Assembly (NCBI GenBank): GCA_003159795.1
Contig: PLPK01000039.1
Location: forward strand, 19,586 to 52,828
DNA length: 33,243 bases
Origin: Acidimicrobiaceae bacterium
GTDB lineage: Bacteria; Actinomycetota; Acidimicrobiia; Acidimicrobiales; Bog-793
Reading direction: 5' to 3'
The notes under the pieces were generated by a model. That model did not search any database. It saw only the letters and a list, made by a program, of their open reading frames with translations, and was not told the DNA's origin. A program made the position numbers and the translations under genes. Below, piece by piece: positions 29,236 through 33,243 of the stretch. The stretch's first letter is position 1, and each line of letters opens with the position of its first letter.

Positions 29236-30563
29236 TGACGTTCCTCTCCGGTGACGACGAGAGTCCCGGCCCGACACCGTGTGAGACGCCGGTCGCGCGG
29301 CACCTGCTCCCCGACAGCACCGCGGTGACGGCCGCGGGGCGACTCGAGGTCGCGGACATCGACGTCGTCGCGCTCGCCGAGGAGTTCGGCACGCCGCTCT
29401 TCGTCTACGACGAGGCGACCCTGCGGGCGCGCTGCCGCGAGCTCGTCGGGGCTTTCGGTCCCGGCGGCGCCTACGCGACGAAGGCGTTCCTTTGTCGCGC
29501 GATGGCCCGGCTGGCGCTCGAAGAGGGTCTCCGGCTCGACGTGTCTACTGACGGCGAGCTGGGTGTGGCACTGGCCGCCGGCGCAGAACCGGACCGGATC
29601 GTCATGCACGGGAACAACAAGTCCGACGCTGAACTCGCCGCCGTCGTGGCCCTCGGTGGCGGAAGGATCGTCGTCGACTCGTTCGACGAGATCGCGCGGC
29701 TGGCCCGTCTCGCCGGGGGCGGCGCGCGGGGTGCCACCCAGCAGGTCCTTGTGCGGGTCAATCCCGGGATCGAAGCGCACACGCACGAATTCATCGCGAC
29801 GGGCCGCGAGGACTCGAAGTTCGGGTTCTCCGTGGCCTCGGGTGCCGCGGGATCAGCGATCGACGCCCTGAGGAAGGTGGTGGCGGTCGAGGTCGTCGGT
29901 GTCCACGCGCACATCGGGAGTCAGATCATGCGGCTCGATTCATTCGCGCGCATCGCCGAGGTCCTCGCCCCGCTCGCGGCCGACCGGGGTCTCGCCGAGC
30001 TCTGTGTTGGCGGCGGGCTGGGAGTCGCCTATCTCTCTGACGAGTCGGCCCCGACGATCACCGAGTGGGCCGCGGCGGTGCTCGCCGCTGCGGCGCGCGC
30101 CGGACTTCCCTCCGGCGTGCGGGTGAGCGCCGAGCCGGGACGCGCGTTGGTTGCCACCGCCGCGATGACCTGTTACCGGGTCGGGACGGTCAAGGAGCTC
30201 CCGGGCATCCGCAACTACATAGCCGTCGACGGGGGCATGAGCGACAACCCGCGGCCGGTCCTCTACGGCAGTGGTTACGAGGCCTTCCTCCCGCGGGACG
30301 TCACCGCGGACCGCCCCTACGCGGCGAGGATCGTCGGCAAGCACTGCGAGACGGGCGACGTCGTCGTCGCCGAGGCGCGCCTACCGGGTGACGTTGCCGT
30401 CGGCGACGTGCTCGTGACCCCGGTGACCGGGGCCTACGGGTTCTCGATGGCCTCGAACTACAACCGGGTGGGTCGCCCCCCGGTCGTTTTCGTGCGCGAC
30501 GGGAGCGCGCGGGTCGTCGTGCGGCGCGAGACCGTGGCGGACCTCCTCCGCCTGGAATCCTGA
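29235..30563 (+). CDS. lysA: Diaminopimelate decarboxylase
   Basis: GTPLFVYDEATLRARCRELVGAFGPGGAYATKAFLC, VHAHIGSQIM, SAEPGRALVATAAMTCYRVGTVKE, GKHCETGDVV; ATG overlaps argS stop (TGATG). Confidence 0.95.
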   Translation: MTFLSGDDESPGPTPCETPVARHLLPDSTAVTAAGRLEVADIDVVALAEEFGTPLFVYDEATLRARCRELVGAFGPGGAYATKAFLCRAMARLALEEGLRLDVSTDGELGVALAAGAEPDRIVMHGNNKSDAELAAVVALGGGRIVVDSFDEIARLARLAGGGARGATQQVLVRVNPGIEAHTHEFIATGREDSKFGFSVASGAAGSAIDALRKVVAVEVVGVHAHIGSQIMRLDSFARIAEVLAPLAADRGLAELCVGGGLGVAYLSDESAPTITEWAAAVLAAAARAGLPSGVRVSAEPGRALVATAAMTCYRVGTVKELPGIRNYIAVDGGMSDNPRPVLYGSGYEAFLPRDVTADRPYAARIVGKHCETGDVVVAEARLPGDVAVGDVLVTPVTGAYGFSMASNYNRVGRPPVVFVRDGSARVVVRRETVADLLRLES

Positions 30564-30582
30564 GAGTCGCTAGATTGTGCCG

Positions 30583-31911
30583 ATGAGCAGGGATGTCTGG
30601 CGTGCCACGCCGCACGTCGTGCGTCTCGGGCTGCTCGGCCTCGGCAACGTGGGCGCCGCCTTCGCCGAACTCGTCGACGACGACCAGCAGGGCATCAACC
30701 GCCGCGTCGGGCTCGGGCTCGAGATCACCCGGATCGCGGTGCGCGACACGGCCAAGCCCCGCGGCCCGCTCGGTCGGCTGGACCGGATCACCGACGAGGC
30801 CGCGAGTGTCGTCGCCGACCCGTCGGTCGACGTCGTCGTCGAGCTCATCGGCGGGATCGAGCCCGCCAAGTCGCTGATCCTGGCGGCGCTCAACGCCGGC
30901 AAGCCCGTCGTGACGGCCAATAAGGAGCTCCTCGCGCAGGATGGGCCGGAGCTGTTCGCGGCCGCGGAGTCGGCTGGACGGGCATTGTTGTTCGAGGCTG
31001 CCGTCGCGGGCGCGATCCCGCTCGTGCGGGCGCTGCGCGTCTCGCTCGTCGGCGAGCACATCCGCCGCGTGCTCGGCATCGTGAACGGGACGACAAACTA
31101 CATCCTCACCGAGATGAGCGAGAAGGGCCTGAGCTACGCCGCGGCTCTCGTCGCGGCCCAGGAGCTCGGCTACGCCGAGCGTGACCCTGCCGCCGACGTC
31201 GGCGGGCACGACGCCGCCGCCAAGGCTGCGATCCTCGCCGGGATCGCCTTCAGCGCCGATGTCGTCGCCGGTGACGTCTACCGCGAGGGGATCGAGGCGA
31301 TCGAGACCGCCGACATCGAGTTCGCCCACCGGCTCGGCTACGAGGTGAAGTTGCTCGCCGTCGCGGAGCAGCTCGTGGCCCCGGACGGCGGTCCGGCGAT
31401 GATCGCGGTGCGCGTGCACCCGGCGATGGTCCCCGCCGACCACCCGCTCGCCTCGATCCGGGGCCCGTCCAACGCCGTTTTCGTCGAGGGCGACGCGGCC
31501 GGCGAGCTGATGTTCTTCGGGCGCGGGGCGGGGGGGCGCCCGACGGCGTCGGCGGTGCTCGGCGACGTGGTCGACGCGGCGGGCGCGCTCGGGGCCGAGG
31601 GAAGCCTGCGTTTCGCACCGCGGCACCGCGCCCAGATCAGGCCGATTGGTGAGCTGCGTGCGCAGTACTACGTCGCGATCGACGTCACCGACCGTCCCGG
31701 CGTCCTCGCCACGGTCGCGACGGCGTTCGGGCGGCACAACGTTTCGGTGCGCTCGATGGAGCAGGTCGGGCTCGGTGACGAGGCCCGGCTCGTCTTCATC
31801 ACCCACCTCGCGGTCGAGTCCGACGTGCAGGCGACGCTGCGCGAGCTCGCGCCCCTCGACGTCGTGCGGCGCGTCGGCGGCCTCATCAGGGTCATCGGGC
31901 AGGAACGGTAG
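30583..31911 (+). CDS. hom: Homoserine dehydrogenase (ACT domain)
   Basis: [67 protein letters not shown]-terminal ACT domain ([31 protein letters not shown]). Confidence 0.96.
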   Translation: MSRDVWRATPHVVRLGLLGLGNVGAAFAELVDDDQQGINRRVGLGLEITRIAVRDTAKPRGPLGRLDRITDEAASVVADPSVDVVVELIGGIEPAKSLILAALNAGKPVVTANKELLAQDGPELFAAAESAGRALLFEAAVAGAIPLVRALRVSLVGEHIRRVLGIVNGTTNYILTEMSEKGLSYAAALVAAQELGYAERDPAADVGGHDAAAKAAILAGIAFSADVVAGDVYREGIEAIETADIEFAHRLGYEVKLLAVAEQLVAPDGGPAMIAVRVHPAMVPADHPLASIRGPSNAVFVEGDAAGELMFFGRGAGGRPTASAVLGDVVDAAGALGAEGSLRFAPRHRAQIRPIGELRAQYYVAIDVTDRPGVLATVATAFGRHNVSVRSMEQVGLGDEARLVFITHLAVESDVQATLRELAPLDVVRRVGGLIRVIGQER

Positions 31912-31927
31912 GGGCGGTGCCGACGTG

Positions 31928-33013
31928 GTGAGAGGCGCGCGGTCCTCGCCCGACGAGACGCCACGTGCCACAAGCCCGACCTGGCCCGGTGTGATCCGGC
32001 GCTACGCCGAGTTCCTCCCCGTCACCGGGGCGACCCCGGTCGTGACGCTCCTGGAGGGGAACACGCCGCTGCTCCCGGCGCCGCGGCTCTCGGAGCGGGT
32101 CGGCGCCGAGGTCTACCTGAAAGTCGAGGGGCTGAACCCGACGGGGTCGTTCAAGGACCGGGGTATGACGGTCGCGATCTCCAAGGCACTCGAGGAGGGC
32201 TCTCGGGCGGTCGTCTGCGCCTCGACCGGCAACACATCGGCGTCGGCCGCGGCCTACGCGGCACGGGCGGGGATGACCTGCGTCGTCCTCGTGCCCGAGG
32301 GTCACGTCGCACTGGGCAAGCTCGCGCAGGCGCTCGTGCACGGCGCCCAGGTCCTCCAGGTGAGAGGCAACTTCGACGCCGCGCTCGTCGTCGTGCGCGA
32401 GCTGCCGTCGCGGGCCCCGGTCGTCGTCGTGAACTCCGTCAACCCGTTCCGGATCGAGGGCCAGAAGACCGGCGCCTTCGAGATCGTCGACGCGCTCGGC
32501 GATGCGCCCGACCTGTTCTGCATCCCGGTCGGCAACGCCGGGAACATCACGGCATACTGGCGCGGCTACCGCGAGTACCGGGCAGCGGGGATCTCGACCC
32601 GGCTGCCCCGGATGCTGGGCTTCCAGGCCGCCGGGGCGGCGCCGATCGTCGCGGGTCACCCGATAGACAAGCCCGAGACGATCGCCACGGCGATCCGCAT
32701 CGGCAACCCGGCGTCGTGGTCCGGCGCGACCGCGGCCGCCAGTGAGTCCGGCGGCGCGATCGCCGCGGTGACCGACGACCAGATTCTCGACGCCTACCAC
32801 TTCCTCGCCGAGGAGGAGTCGGTCTTCTGCGAGCCCGCCTCGGCGGCGTCGGTGGCGGGGCTGTTGAAAGCCGACGTCCCGGCGGGCGGGAAGGTCGTCT
32901 GCGTCCTCACCGGGAGCGGGCTGAAGGATCCCGACACCGCCATCAGCGGGGCTCGCGCCCCGGACGTCGTCGACGCGACGCTCAAAGCGGTCCTCGCCGC
33001 GCTCACGCTGTAG
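31928..33013 (+). CDS. thrC: Threonine synthase
   Basis: [64 protein letters not shown]; after hom. GTG at 31925 or 31928. Confidence 0.95.
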   Translation: MRGARSSPDETPRATSPTWPGVIRRYAEFLPVTGATPVVTLLEGNTPLLPAPRLSERVGAEVYLKVEGLNPTGSFKDRGMTVAISKALEEGSRAVVCASTGNTSASAAAYAARAGMTCVVLVPEGHVALGKLAQALVHGAQVLQVRGNFDAALVVVRELPSRAPVVVVNSVNPFRIEGQKTGAFEIVDALGDAPDLFCIPVGNAGNITAYWRGYREYRAAGISTRLPRMLGFQAAGAAPIVAGHPIDKPETIATAIRIGNPASWSGATAAASESGGAIAAVTDDQILDAYHFLAEEESVFCEPASAASVAGLLKADVPAGGKVVCVLTGSGLKDPDTAISGARAPDVVDATLKAVLAALTL

Positions 33014-33120
33014 CGGTCGGCCGGTCGCCGCCTGCCGGCGTGGCGGGCGGCGAAGCTCCGGCTGCCCGCCGCCATCACGGCCGAGTACGCACGCGCCGCT
33101 CTCGGCCTGAAGCGGTCGGG

Positions 33121-33239
33121 TTGGCGCTGGAGATGTCGGGGGCGCGCCTTCGTTGCCGCCCCGCTTGGGTCGTGGCCCAGTACTACACGTTCCTCCGACT
33201 CGGCTTCGCCGGCTTCCGCGGGCCGACGCCGGTGCTGTG
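33121..33239 (+). pseudogene. Glutamate decarboxylase remnant
   Basis: [38 protein letters not shown] resembles GAD ...[36 protein letters not shown]...; no upstream GAD catalytic domain is readable. Confidence 0.65.
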
Positions 33240-33243
33240 ACCT

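Noticed and set aside
27442-29277. 611-aa minus-strand ORF opposite argS
   Set aside because: Antisense shadow; its end reads through the tRNA-Arg gene.
30301-31971. 556-aa minus-strand ORF opposite hom
   Set aside because: Antisense shadow of a complete hom gene.
33014-33110. GC-rich inverted repeats after thrC
   Set aside because: Pairings are short and interrupted; not a convincing terminator.

Overview
High-GC (actinobacterial-looking) chromosomal window, mostly core metabolism. Order: 3' end of a Clp ATPase; carD-ispD-ispF-SpoU methyltransferase; convergent gltA preceded by a GNAT gene; PAC2 protein and a small Cys-rich protein; larE-like and hemQ; groEL with a perfect CIRCE element; a MoaD/ThiS-like carrier overlapping a zinc-ribbon threonine synthase homologue; otsA convergent with DUF3263-otsB; MarR-acn divergent from yceI; a secreted orphan protein; a split kdp locus (kdpDE convergent with kdpFABC); a lipoprotein; tRNA-Arg(CCG) divergent from argS-lysA-hom-thrC. 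The main observations beyond annotation are: (1) a decayed KdpD N-terminal sensor domain on the minus strand, directly upstream of and opposite to a truncated plus-strand KdpD kinase; (2) an uncalled 27-aa single-TM ORF overlapping kdpF by ATGA; (3) a frameshifted Ddn/F420-nitroreductase-family pseudogene between clp and carD; (4) a probable CTG start for otsB in a CTGA overlap with DUF3263; (5) a threonine synthase/sulfur-carrier-like gene pair; (6) a glutamate decarboxylase remnant after thrC, where thrB might be expected. No CRISPR array, prophage, intact transposon or clear defence system was seen. All family calls come from reading translations by eye; no searches were run.
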